This document shows positions 25,704 to 34,924 of a stretch of 64,000 bases of DNA, one piece after another (the first letter of the stretch is position 1; each line of letters opens with the position of its first letter). The DNA comes from Selenobaculum gibii (lineage in GTDB: Bacteria; Bacillota; Negativicutes; ICN-92133). The position numbers and the translations under genes are program-made. The notes under the pieces are model-generated. The model saw only the letters and a program-made list of their open reading frames with translations, searched no databases and was not told the DNA's origin. The stretch is taken from assembly GCF_030273445.1 (NCBI RefSeq), contig NZ_CP120678.1, positions 1,589,501 to 1,653,500 of the forward strand, written 5' to 3'.

Positions 25704-28700
25704 TTAACATTTTTTCGCTTTACCAAATTCTTTTCTTACATAATTGAACCACGCACTCACTGGATATCGATCAAAAAACACAAAGATAATCGGGATAACA
25801 ATCAAGGTGAAAATCGTCGAAGACAATAATCCGCCAATGATTACCCAAGCCATACTTACTCTCGTTTCTGAACCTTCCGTCATCGCTAATGCCGTAGGCA
25901 ACATCCCGACAACCATGGTAAGCGTCGTCATAAAAATCGGCTTCATTCTGATTTTCCCAGCTTCGATAATTGCTTCATAAGCATTCTTACCATTTTGTTG
26001 CAACGTAATCGCATAATCTAAAAGCAACGTTCCATTTTTTGCAACAAGCCCATCCATAACCAAGATACCGATTAGGGAATAAATATTAATGGTTTGATTC
26101 ATCATCAACAAAAATAAGAGTGAACCAATCATTCCCAAAGGTAAAGAAAACATGCGAATAAATGGTGTAAGCAAAGATTCATAAAGAAATGCTAAAATCA
26201 TATACACTAAAATCAGTGCCAAACCTAATGCTTGTAAAATTTCAATGAAAGCTTCATTTATACTGTCAGCTTGTCCCGTGAAACGATAATGCACTTGATT
26301 TCCCAAATCTTTTTTATCTAATAGCGCCTTTACTTCCTGTATAGCTTCAACCAATGGACGATCCGTCAAATTAGCTTGGATATTGATTGACCGTTCTCTG
26401 TCCACTCTACGTATCGTTACCGGTCCAACGCCTTCTTTTATATTAACAACATCACCGAGAAAAACGATACGATTGTTTGCTGTAATCGGAATTTTTGCTA
26501 TATCAGATACTTTATATCCATCACTGCCTGCAAAACGAACTTTGATACTCGTATCCTGTCCATCATTGAAAGGATTATTGACAAAATCGCCAGCTTTTTT
26601 ACCGGCAATCGCAGCGGAAAAGGCATTTGTTATATCGTTAACCGTAATATGATAAAAATTCAATTTATCGCGATTGATTTCAAGCTGCACTTCCGGCATC
26701 CCTTCACTATAAGAAGAACTGATATCCTTTACCCCTTCTACCTGTTTAAGTAAATCTTGTATATCATAAGAAGCAGCGACCAAAGCTTCATTGTCCGTTC
26801 CTTTTAACTCTAATTCCAGTGCTGATTTCACCGGTTTTTTCCCCATGCCTAAGCCGCCTCCGCCAGAAACACCAGCTACAGAAGATTGCGTTTCATTTAC
26901 GCGTACAGATTGCGCGGTAAGAATATTTTTCTTTGCAAACTTACGAACAGCTTCAGTAATTTCCCAAATATCACGGGATCGTTCGCTTCGGTCACAAAGC
27001 GTAACTGAGATGGATCCACTATTGCTAAAATGGCGTCCAACACCTGATAAATAGTAAGAAACCTCCGGAATCTCTTTTACATACTCCTCTAGCTCTCTGA
27101 TGACCGCATCCGTTTGATCAATCGTTTGACCTACCGGCATTTGAACACTAACCGTAAAACTTCCTTCATCGGTTTTCGGCATGTATTCCATTCCAATCCA
27201 ACCTAATGGAACAAACGATACCGTCAAAATAAAGAGCAAGAGCATTGATCCCAATATTTTTTTTGGCTTGGCTAAACAATGCGTTAAAATTGCTTCATAT
27301 CGTTCTGCTGCTTTTTTCTCTACAGCATCAATTTTTGTCCAAATTTTTCCCTTGGGCGTTTTTAACCCCTTTGAAAAAAACTTTGCACTCAGCATCGGCG
27401 TCAGCGTAAACGATACAAAAAGTGAAAAAAGTGTTGCAAAAACAATCGTCATCCCAAATTGACAAAAGAAACGTCCTGTAAATCCCGACATAAAAGCAAT
27501 TGGCATAAAAACAACAATATCACATAACGTAATCGCAACCGCTGCCATACCAATTTCAGTTCGCCCTTCTTCAGCTGCAACCTCCGCCTTTTTTCCCATC
27601 ATCATATGGCGATGAATATTTTCCAAAACGACAATGGAATCATCGACTAAGATCCCTATACACAATGCCATTCCCATTAAAGACATCATATTAAAGGTAA
27701 AGCCTGCAATATACATCATAAAAAAAGTAGAAATTAACGACGTAGGAATTGCAATCATAACCGCAACCATCGAACGCCAACCACGCAAAAAGAAATAAAG
27801 AACCAGACTCGTCGTCAGTAATCCCTCAAATAATGTACCTAAAGTATTATGTAACGATTCCTTTACATATTTCCCTGAATTTACAACTGTAACAAAGCGA
27901 TATTGTGGATAATCCAATTCTATATCTTTTATTTTTTCTAATACACCATCTGCCGTAGCTACGACATTGGCATCACTATTTTTGTAAATAGTCAGGGTAA
28001 CGGCATCTTCGCCATTTACTCTCGCATAACGCGCCACTCTGGCATCCTGCTCTTTTATTGTCGCAAAAGCAGTAAGTGGAATTTCTATGCCATCCAAGTT
28101 TTTAAGTTTCAAGCGAGTAATTTCTTCTTTTGATTGATATTGTGCCAATAAACGTACATCACTCTGCTGCACATCTGTATAAATCGTTCCGGCTGGCAAC
28201 AATTTATTTTCACTTTTAAGTAAATTTGTAACTTGCTCTAAACTCAGCCGATAAAAGGCCAATTTATCTTTATTTATTTCTACAGCAATTTCTCTATCTC
28301 TTCCACCATTTAATTCAACGCCTGCTACACCATCGACTTGCTGAATTCGATCAACAAAAGTATTCTCCGTTTTTGTATAAATTTCACCTAACGACGTCGG
28401 AGCTAATACGGCAATTTCCAAAATAGGGGACGTATTCATATCCCATTTGGAGACAACAGGTTCATCAATATCATCCGGCAGCTTTTGCCGAATTGCATTT
28501 ACTTTTTTAGAAGCATCAATCGCTGCATAATCTGCATTTGTCGATAGCTCCATTTCTAATAAAATCGACGCTTTTTCCGCATTCGCAGTCGAAGTCATCC
28601 GTTTAACACCTGAAACTGATGAAAGTGCATCTTCTAACGGCTTAATTACTTCTTGTTCTACTGACTCTGCACTTGCACCTGCATATTTTACATTGATAGA

Positions 28701-28835
28701 TACATAGGGTGTGTTAATTTCTGGTAAAAGTTCAACACCAATACGCCAATAACTATACAGTCCTAAGACAACAAAAAAGGCAACCACCATACAAATTCCA
28801 ATCGGACGTTGAATCGAAAATTTCGTGATATTCAT
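25704..28835 (-). CDS. RND-family efflux pump inner-membrane transporter
   Basis: A 1043-residue AcrB-like protein of standard length. It starts MNITKFSIQRPIG, has twelve predicted membrane helices, two large extracytoplasmic loops and the proton-relay aspartate pair in TM4 (GILVDDSIVVLENI), which marks the hydrophobe/amphiphile (HAE) group rather than the heavy-metal group. A Gly-rich loop (VSGGGGLGMGKK) is present in the second large loop. It forms a tripartite pump with the adaptor upstream; no outer-membrane TolC gene is here. Its place behind a TonB receptor and a cobalamin riboswitch is unusual and suggests export connected to corrinoid or tetrapyrrole handling. Confidence 0.92.
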   Translation of the reverse strand: MNITKFSIQRPIGICMVVAFFVVLGLYSYWRIGVELLPEINTPYVSINVKYAGASAESVEQEVIKPLEDALSSVSGVKRMTSTANAEKASILLEMELSTNADYAAIDASKKVNAIRQKLPDDIDEPVVSKWDMNTSPILEIAVLAPTSLGEIYTKTENTFVDRIQQVDGVAGVELNGGRDREIAVEINKDKLAFYRLSLEQVTNLLKSENKLLPAGTIYTDVQQSDVRLLAQYQSKEEITRLKLKNLDGIEIPLTAFATIKEQDARVARYARVNGEDAVTLTIYKNSDANVVATADGVLEKIKDIELDYPQYRFVTVVNSGKYVKESLHNTLGTLFEGLLTTSLVLYFFLRGWRSMVAVMIAIPTSLISTFFMMYIAGFTFNMMSLMGMALCIGILVDDSIVVLENIHRHMMMGKKAEVAAEEGRTEIGMAAVAITLCDIVVFMPIAFMSGFTGRFFCQFGMTIVFATLFSLFVSFTLTPMLSAKFFSKGLKTPKGKIWTKIDAVEKKAAERYEAILTHCLAKPKKILGSMLLLFILTVSFVPLGWIGMEYMPKTDEGSFTVSVQMPVGQTIDQTDAVIRELEEYVKEIPEVSYYLSGVGRHFSNSGSISVTLCDRSERSRDIWEITEAVRKFAKKNILTAQSVRVNETQSSVAGVSGGGGLGMGKKPVKSALELELKGTDNEALVAASYDIQDLLKQVEGVKDISSSYSEGMPEVQLEINRDKLNFYHITVNDITNAFSAAIAGKKAGDFVNNPFNDGQDTSIKVRFAGSDGYKVSDIAKIPITANNRIVFLGDVVNIKEGVGPVTIRRVDRERSINIQANLTDRPLVEAIQEVKALLDKKDLGNQVHYRFTGQADSINEAFIEILQALGLALILVYMILAFLYESLLTPFIRMFSLPLGMIGSLLFLLMMNQTINIYSLIGILVMDGLVAKNGTLLLDYAITLQQNGKNAYEAIIEAGKIRMKPIFMTTLTMVVGMLPTALAMTEGSETRVSMAWVIIGGLLSSTIFTLIVIPIIFVFFDRYPVSAWFNYVRKEFGKAKKC

Positions 28836-30088
28836 TATTCACCATCCCGCTTTTGCCCATTTTCTTCTCTTTGGACTTTAATTTTATCCTTCATTCTTGC
28901 TAAATTTGTAACAACAACACTCTCACCTGCCTGTAAACCGCTACAAATTTCTACGCTTTCATCGTTACGAAAACCAATCGTAACTTTCCGTTCCCGAACT
29001 TCATCTTTTTCATTCACAACATATAGATACTGCTGGCCATTTTTTTCAACTAAACTTTCTTTCGGAACAAATAAGGTATTTGTGCGCTGAATAATTTCAA
29101 GCTCACTACTTACAAACATTCCCGATTTCAAAATCTCATCTGTTTTGTCTAGCTCAATGCGCATTGTATAAGTTTTCTTTTCTTTATCAACTGCCGGACT
29201 AACATAAATGATCGTTCCGAGATAATCCCTCTGTATCGCGTCTACATGCATGCTAATCTGCATTCCAGTCCGCACAGCTGCAATATCCCCTTCTGCTAAT
29301 TCACAATCCACATAAAATTTATCATTGTTGATTACGGATAGTAATCGTTGCCCACCCTGTGCAAATGCACCTATTTCTGCATTACGAAATCCAATAATTC
29401 CGCTACAGGGAGCTCGCAAATATAAATCTTCTTTTTCCTTTGTTAATGCTTTATGTCTTTGGTTCAGCTTATTTAATGATGCCATCTTTGCCTCAACAAC
29501 AGCTGGAACTTCACTATCCATCCATTGATTTTCTAATGTAGCTAAAGCCGCTTTACAATTTACCATTGCTTGCTCTTTTTCATCTAAGTTTTGCTTGGAG
29601 ATCGCACCTGTTTCATATAAGGTTTGATAGCGTTCATAATCAATTTTGCTTCGCTGATAATCCGCATACACTCTGTCATAGGATGCTTGGTAAAAAGATT
29701 TCTCTTCAGTAAGCTCTGCTTGTGCTTGACGAATCTGTGCTTTGTTTTCATCAATGGAAATAGCCACGTCTTCATTATCTTGTAAAATTAAAAGTTCACC
29801 AGCTTCGACTCTTTGCCCTAAAGAAACATAAACAGCTTTGATTCTCCCAGAATATTTAGGTGCAATATCCACCTGAATATTGGCAACCGTCTCGCCATAA
29901 AAGCTTATCCGTTTTGACATATCACGCCGCTCTACTGTTTCTACAGCTACCACAGGCTTCGTCATCTCTCGGTTCATTTTTTTTTGCATAAATAAATTTT
30001 TTATAATAAAAATGCTACTGACTAGCAAAATAAAAATGATTAAAACCAACCAAGGTCGTTGCTTTAATTTTAAAAAGGTCTGCTGCAT
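28835..30088 (-). CDS. RND efflux periplasmic adaptor (membrane fusion protein)
   Basis: About 417 residues from the ATG at 30088 (AAGGTG upstream); the frame extends to 30145 but there it overlaps a hairpin and lacks an RBS. One N-terminal transmembrane helix (PWLVLIIFILLVSSIFII) is followed by the lipoyl/hairpin/beta-barrel domains of the HlyD/AcrA family, including QRVEAGELLILQD and LRAPCSGIIGFRNAEIGA. It overlaps the RND gene by 1 nt. It would bridge the pump to an outer-membrane channel encoded elsewhere. Confidence 0.88.
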   Translation of the reverse strand: MQQTFLKLKQRPWLVLIIFILLVSSIFIIKNLFMQKKMNREMTKPVVAVETVERRDMSKRISFYGETVANIQVDIAPKYSGRIKAVYVSLGQRVEAGELLILQDNEDVAISIDENKAQIRQAQAELTEEKSFYQASYDRVYADYQRSKIDYERYQTLYETGAISKQNLDEKEQAMVNCKAALATLENQWMDSEVPAVVEAKMASLNKLNQRHKALTKEKEDLYLRAPCSGIIGFRNAEIGAFAQGGQRLLSVINNDKFYVDCELAEGDIAAVRTGMQISMHVDAIQRDYLGTIIYVSPAVDKEKKTYTMRIELDKTDEILKSGMFVSSELEIIQRTNTLFVPKESLVEKNGQQYLYVVNEKDEVRERKVTIGFRNDESVEICSGLQAGESVVVTNLARMKDKIKVQREENGQKRDGE

Positions 30089-30188
30089 CTCATTCACCTT
30101 CTTTTTCATCTTTCCAAATGAAATGATTTCAGCGGAAGTCTTCACTTGCCGCTGAAATCCAACTTAAATTCGAATAATTTATAATAGA

Positions 30189-32177
30189 TTAAAAAGTCCG
30201 TTTATACTTAAGCATATAATTTGCAGGCGTTGCAAACGTTTCACTTGCATGGCTGATAATATCTTTACGATTAAACAAGTTTTCAACACTTAAAGAAAGA
30301 GTACTTTCATCATCTATTTGATAATCCACATTAAGATTTGCCAATAAATATGGTTTTACTTTATAAGAATGTTCACTGCTTGGTGTAATCACACGATCGG
30401 CAAGATAATTCATCATTAAGCTCGCTGTCCATTGCTCTTTTTGATACGTAACACCACCATTTAATTGCCATCTGCCATAGTTTCTATCCCAATAAGTTTT
30501 CGCCCCCGGTTTATCTGTAGAAAATTTTGACTCTGGATTGTTATATACTACGCCATAATTATAAGACCAACCATTATTTTCTTTGACTTCTGCACTTAAT
30601 TCAATCCCTGTATTTCTTAAATCTTCATTCATATAATAATACCAGGTTTCACTACCAACTTTTTGTGCGCTAGAGCTGATATTATCTTTGATTGTATAAT
30701 TAAAAAGTGCAACTCGCCATTTATGATCTTCGTGATTTTTCTTCCAGCCAAGTTCATAATGCATACCTGTTTGTGGTCTTAAATCCGCATTACCAATAAC
30801 AATACTACCCTCTTTAGAATACATCTGACCAAATGTAGGCATAACAAAGGATTGTCCAATGCTTGCATAAATGCTTTCATCTTCATTTATCTTATGTAAA
30901 AATTGTCCCTGTGCGCTAAAGTTATTAAAATTTTTATCTTCATCAGCACCGGTCGTCCAGCTTTCCCTACCACTCAACGTAAAAGTATCACTGTCATTTA
31001 ATTCCGTTTCCCATTGTCCATAGACAGAAAAATTATTTCGTGACCGATTCTGATCTGCAGAACTACGCAAATTTGGTTTATATACCTCATTTTGATATGT
31101 TGTCCCAAAAAGAATTTTTCCATTTTCTTGTTCCCATACTTTTTGAACATCAAAGCCAGATGTTCGATTTTTTTCTAAAGTATTTGTAGAAAGTGTTGGC
31201 ACTTTATTTTTCTTTCCTGCCGTCGTATAAAAGGTGTATGCCGTACTATCAAGTGAATTTGCATTATAGAAAACATTCCCCGTTACGTCATCAGATTTAT
31301 AATTAAATTGCAAAAAATCTTTCGTGAATTTATGACGTCTTTGAATTTGATCCGTTCCACTTAAATCCTCCCATCCATCAGCAAAGGAGGTAGAACGACG
31401 ATTTAAAGCTTCATCATGCATGTATACCATGTCCCATTTATCATCAAAAGAATAATTTAACGTAAAATTATTCTTTTCAGAATTATTACAATTTGTTTCC
31501 ATTGTTCTATTTCTTGTATCTTGCGTTTGACTTACACCATTTACTTCGCCCCACTTATCATAAGTATAACTAAAGCCAACTTTATTTTCTTGCACATTTA
31601 AGTTGTAATTCTCTTGTCCATAATTCCCAAATCCTGTAGAAATAGTAGTTCTACTTATATTTTGCTTAGATTTCTTTGTAATAATATTAATAACTCCGCC
31701 AGTAGCTTCACTACCATATAAAACAGATCCACCGCCTTTTACTACTTCAATTCTCTCAATACTTTCAAGTGGAATATCTTCCAAATTATATAAACCGCGT
31801 AAATTAAGTGGTGTTCCATTAATCAATACCAGCGTCCCTTTTTCTACCCCACGAATAATAATTTTACTTGTCATCGTACTATTGGTAACTCCACCTGGCC
31901 CTTTTGCTTCATAAACCAATCCTGTCGCCATAGATAATGCCTGCTGCACATTACGTGCCCCTGTGCGATGTAAGTCCTCTGCCGTATATACATCAGTTGA
32001 CGCTGCAACATCAATATCTTTCTTTTCATATCTTTGTGCAGTAACAACGACAGTATCAAGTTCATACTCATCTTCAACTCCACTCGCATATCCCAGTGAA
32101 GATACAGCTAACGTAGATAATCCTATCGCTATAATTTTCTTTAAATGATTCTTTTTCTTTTGATTTAATAAATTCAT
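30189..32177 (-). CDS. TonB-dependent outer-membrane receptor 1 (BtuB-like)
   Basis: A 662-residue receptor: basic N-terminus and signal (LSTLAVSSLGYASG), TonB box DTVVVTA near residue 43, plug domain with RGVEKGTLVLINGTPLN and IERIEVVKGGGSVLYGSEATGGVINIITKK, then a 22-strand-type barrel ending in ...YKRTF with the terminal aromatic residue used by the Bam machinery. Such proteins import corrinoids, haem or siderophores with TonB-ExbBD energy. The cobalamin riboswitch in its leader argues for a corrinoid or tetrapyrrole ligand. It is followed by the RND genes. Confidence 0.92.
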   Translation of the reverse strand: MNLLNQKKKNHLKKIIAIGLSTLAVSSLGYASGVEDEYELDTVVVTAQRYEKKDIDVAASTDVYTAEDLHRTGARNVQQALSMATGLVYEAKGPGGVTNSTMTSKIIIRGVEKGTLVLINGTPLNLRGLYNLEDIPLESIERIEVVKGGGSVLYGSEATGGVINIITKKSKQNISRTTISTGFGNYGQENYNLNVQENKVGFSYTYDKWGEVNGVSQTQDTRNRTMETNCNNSEKNNFTLNYSFDDKWDMVYMHDEALNRRSTSFADGWEDLSGTDQIQRRHKFTKDFLQFNYKSDDVTGNVFYNANSLDSTAYTFYTTAGKKNKVPTLSTNTLEKNRTSGFDVQKVWEQENGKILFGTTYQNEVYKPNLRSSADQNRSRNNFSVYGQWETELNDSDTFTLSGRESWTTGADEDKNFNNFSAQGQFLHKINEDESIYASIGQSFVMPTFGQMYSKEGSIVIGNADLRPQTGMHYELGWKKNHEDHKWRVALFNYTIKDNISSSAQKVGSETWYYYMNEDLRNTGIELSAEVKENNGWSYNYGVVYNNPESKFSTDKPGAKTYWDRNYGRWQLNGGVTYQKEQWTASLMMNYLADRVITPSSEHSYKVKPYLLANLNVDYQIDDESTLSLSVENLFNRKDIISHASETFATPANYMLKYKRTF

Positions 32178-32261
32178 TATCTTTCTCTCCTCTTCTTTCC
32201 CTGTTACAATAATTACCCTAAAATGTCGCTACTCCATCATCTCCTAAAATGAATATCTATA

Positions 32262-32300
32262 GAAAAAACCTTCTCTTTATTTATATAGAGAAGGTTTTTC
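32262..32300 (-). terminator. Intrinsic terminator of riboswitch C
   Basis: GAAAAACCTTCTCT and AGAGAAGGTTTTTTC arms on the minus strand with T run; it stands between aptamer C and the receptor 1 start codon. Confidence 0.85.
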
Positions 32301-32392
32301 ATAGCAAATTATATTCATAAAAACACTACTAAATTAGCTTTAATACAATAAAAACTAATGCATCTTTTGAATAGAATCATTTTCTACTATCC

Positions 32393-32580
32393 CCTCCCCA
32401 TCACTCGTGGGTCAACGGTGATTGTCAAATAGGCAGTTCTCCTGGCTCTAGTTCATCGCTTGCTCAGTCTTCCCAGAATTTCTTCCAGTGACATTTATTG
32501 AGTTCACTCCCTAATACAGTGGCGGGACCGCGTTGGCTTTTAACCAACTTCCCTATTAAACCGCTATGGTACCTATTCCA
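32393..32580 (-). promoter_or_regulatory. Cobalamin riboswitch C (leader of receptor 1 and RND operon)
   Basis: Minus strand landmarks: GGAATAGGTACC, TAATAGGGAAGTTGGT, CGCGGTCCCGCCACTGT, TGTCACTGG, GGGAAGACTG, AGCCAGGAGAACTGCC and a final CCCACGAGTGATGGG hairpin. It begins 6 nt after the stop codon of the beta-propeller gene, so its promoter must overlap that gene's 3' end, or the transcript reads in from upstream. Confidence 0.93.
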
Positions 32581-32586
32581 TTTTAT

Positions 32587-34029
32587 TTAATTTTTATTTC
32601 GTAATAAATGCAAAGTGTAGGTTCCAACAATCGTACCATCATTCTTTTTTAGCGGCACTTCAACAGCTGCAACATATGTGCCATTTTTACTAATAGCCGC
32701 TGCAATATTTGGTCCTTTAGTTGGAATTTGTGCTTCAACTTCACCAGTTTCTAAATTTAATATTCTTAATCCATGAACTTCTACATTTTTTGTTTTTGTA
32801 TTTTTTCCTACTGCAATTGCAGCATAGGGATAAGCAAAAGCTAAGTCTTCTACTGCACCGCCAGCTTGCCAGCGATAAAGGAACTCACCGGTTTTATTAA
32901 ACACATAAACACTATTACTACCCGGATGTTCTACCGGAGTTGGTAATTGCCAGTTTGCACTGTTATAGGTATTAAGTGTAGAGAAAACTACATAATCCTT
33001 AATGACAAAAGCATCTCTTCCTACTGCGTTTAAATAAACAGCACCAAACTTTTTCGGTTCACTCAAAGCGCGTTCCCATAGCAAATTACCCTTTTCATCG
33101 TAGAGAAAAGCTCTTCCATCGCTCGCCATTGCCGACACAAAATTTCCATCTGCACTAATATTCGGACTGCCACGCATTGCAGTTTTTTCATAAGGAATGA
33201 TTCCTGCAATCTGCACGCTATTTTTTATTTCTCCTGTCTTAGCATTTACATAATATAGCGAATCAGCAAATTCATACTGAATTCCTGAAACATTTGCCGT
33301 ACCAAATACTAAGGTATTCATTTTTTCATCCACGCTAATCCAATCTACCCATGCATCTAGGGTACTTGCATTTGGCATTGCCCATTTTTTATCGCCCTGC
33401 TCACCAAAGCAAAAAATCTTTGCCCGATAAACGATTTTTCCCTTTTTGTCATTTTCATAGCGTTTACTCAAGAAATACACATTTTTTTCTTGATCACAAA
33501 TGATTTTTACCGTTCCCGGCAAACTACTATGTTTTAAATCTACGCCAATATCTTCGACTGTTTTATAATCCCAAATCGCCTGGCCAGACTTACTGTCTAA
33601 ACAAACTATCCGCCCCTCCGGACTCGTTTCTCCGACATAAACATATTTCCCGTCAGGCGAAAAAGTCAATGCTGTAATTTTCCCAATACCCACTTGCTTG
33701 CGCCAAAGAATTTTCCCATCCTCCGTTTGTAAAAGAAGAATTTCTCCACTATCCGTCCCAATCGCCAATCTTTTTTCATCCGTTGAAAACTCCATATGGG
33801 CCTTAATACTTCCCATATGATTAAAGCCCCTAATTTCAACTTCACCTAAATCTATATCTACAACCGACTCACATTTATGTTCCCAACGATCTTGCATGGA
33901 TAATGTTTTTTCATCAGAAGAAAAGATTTTATGTAGATTTTCAAAATAAAGATGCATTCCAATCATAATGAAAGTAAAAACAAAAAGTCCGATAATAAAC
34001 ACATTACGCCATTTTTTTAAATTATTCAT
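32587..34029 (-). CDS. Membrane-anchored PQQ/WD40-like beta-propeller protein
   Basis: A 480-residue protein with one N-terminal transmembrane helix (VFIIGLFVFTFIMIGMHLY) and a large exported part made of repeated blades: GEILLLQTEDGKILWRK, GRIVCLDSKSGQAIWDY, SVYVFNKTGEFLYRW. This is the PQQ-like/quinoprotein-type propeller fold, without proof that it binds PQQ. It is the last gene of an ECF transporter unit (10 nt after ecfT), so a ligand-binding or accessory role at the cell surface is possible. Function unknown. Confidence 0.75.
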   Translation of the reverse strand: MNNLKKWRNVFIIGLFVFTFIMIGMHLYFENLHKIFSSDEKTLSMQDRWEHKCESVVDIDLGEVEIRGFNHMGSIKAHMEFSTDEKRLAIGTDSGEILLLQTEDGKILWRKQVGIGKITALTFSPDGKYVYVGETSPEGRIVCLDSKSGQAIWDYKTVEDIGVDLKHSSLPGTVKIICDQEKNVYFLSKRYENDKKGKIVYRAKIFCFGEQGDKKWAMPNASTLDAWVDWISVDEKMNTLVFGTANVSGIQYEFADSLYYVNAKTGEIKNSVQIAGIIPYEKTAMRGSPNISADGNFVSAMASDGRAFLYDEKGNLLWERALSEPKKFGAVYLNAVGRDAFVIKDYVVFSTLNTYNSANWQLPTPVEHPGSNSVYVFNKTGEFLYRWQAGGAVEDLAFAYPYAAIAVGKNTKTKNVEVHGLRILNLETGEVEAQIPTKGPNIAAAISKNGTYVAAVEVPLKKNDGTIVGTYTLHLLRNKN

Positions 34030-34039
34030 TGCTCCTGCC

Positions 34040-34924
34040 TCATAACCATATTTTCACTAAATCATAAACTGGACGAAATGAAGATAAATACAAAACCCCA
34101 TTAAATTGCAGCCAATAGATAAGCTTGACACCGAAAAGAATGCAAATCAATATTCCAATTCCTGCTGCACAAATTTTTTCTTTACCAGCCCAAAGTTTTA
34201 ATGTTTGTACACGCAAGCTTCTGCCAAAACCTCTTGACTCTACGGAAAGAGCTAACGTTCCCGCCCGTTTAATCGTTCGCGCTAAAATCGGATATAAAAT
34301 CTGATATAACGTATGAATTAAACGATTGATTTTTAAAGACCGAAATGGTTTCGCCCCTCTTAATTTCTGTGCTGTCATGACAGTCATTGTTTCCGTTACG
34401 ATATCTGGCAAAAATCTTAAGCTTGTAATGCTCATAAACGCTAATTCATAAGGCATTTTCCAGTAGATAAAGCCTTTTAATAAATCCCTTTGATCTGTTG
34501 TCCAACAAAGTAACATCCCTGCACTTACCATTGTCGCCGCCCGCAAGGCTTGCAACGCTCCATATTGAATTCCCTCTCGATATAAATAGACTCCATCACT
34601 CATCATCAAACGGCTTTCATCCATTGCTAATAAGCAAAGAATCGGTGTGCGCGGCAATTGATTATAAAACATTGCCTGACTTACAACAGAGCCCCATACA
34701 CCAATCAAAATAATCAGCATTAATACCAGCCATTTTGAAAATGATGATTTTGCGATAAAGTGCATGAATAATACAAAGAGAAAGATAAAATACAAAGTCA
34801 GCGGACTGTCAATAAGTAAAACACCCATACTAACGGCTGCTGCAAATAACAATTTTGTGCGTGCATCCAGTCTATGAAACGGCGTGTTTTTTGCTGTAAC
34901 TTCTAAGACTTGTTTGTTGAACAT
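34040..34924 (-). CDS. ECF transporter T component (EcfT/CbiQ-like)
   Basis: A 294-residue membrane protein with about five helices. The N-terminal HRLDARTKLLFAAAVSMG block and the C-terminal MTAQKLRGAKPFRSLK and ALSVESRGFGRS coupling motifs are diagnostic of EcfT/CbiQ. GAGGAGG is 9 nt before the ATG at 34924, although this start lies 53 nt inside the ATPase gene, an unusually long overlap. It joins the ATPase and the S-like protein to form an energy-coupling-factor importer for a vitamin or metal ion. Confidence 0.9.
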   Translation of the reverse strand: MFNKQVLEVTAKNTPFHRLDARTKLLFAAAVSMGVLLIDSPLTLYFIFLFVLFMHFIAKSSFSKWLVLMLIILIGVWGSVVSQAMFYNQLPRTPILCLLAMDESRLMMSDGVYLYREGIQYGALQALRAATMVSAGMLLCWTTDQRDLLKGFIYWKMPYELAFMSITSLRFLPDIVTETMTVMTAQKLRGAKPFRSLKINRLIHTLYQILYPILARTIKRAGTLALSVESRGFGRSLRVQTLKLWAGKEKICAAGIGILICILFGVKLIYWLQFNGVLYLSSFRPVYDLVKIWL

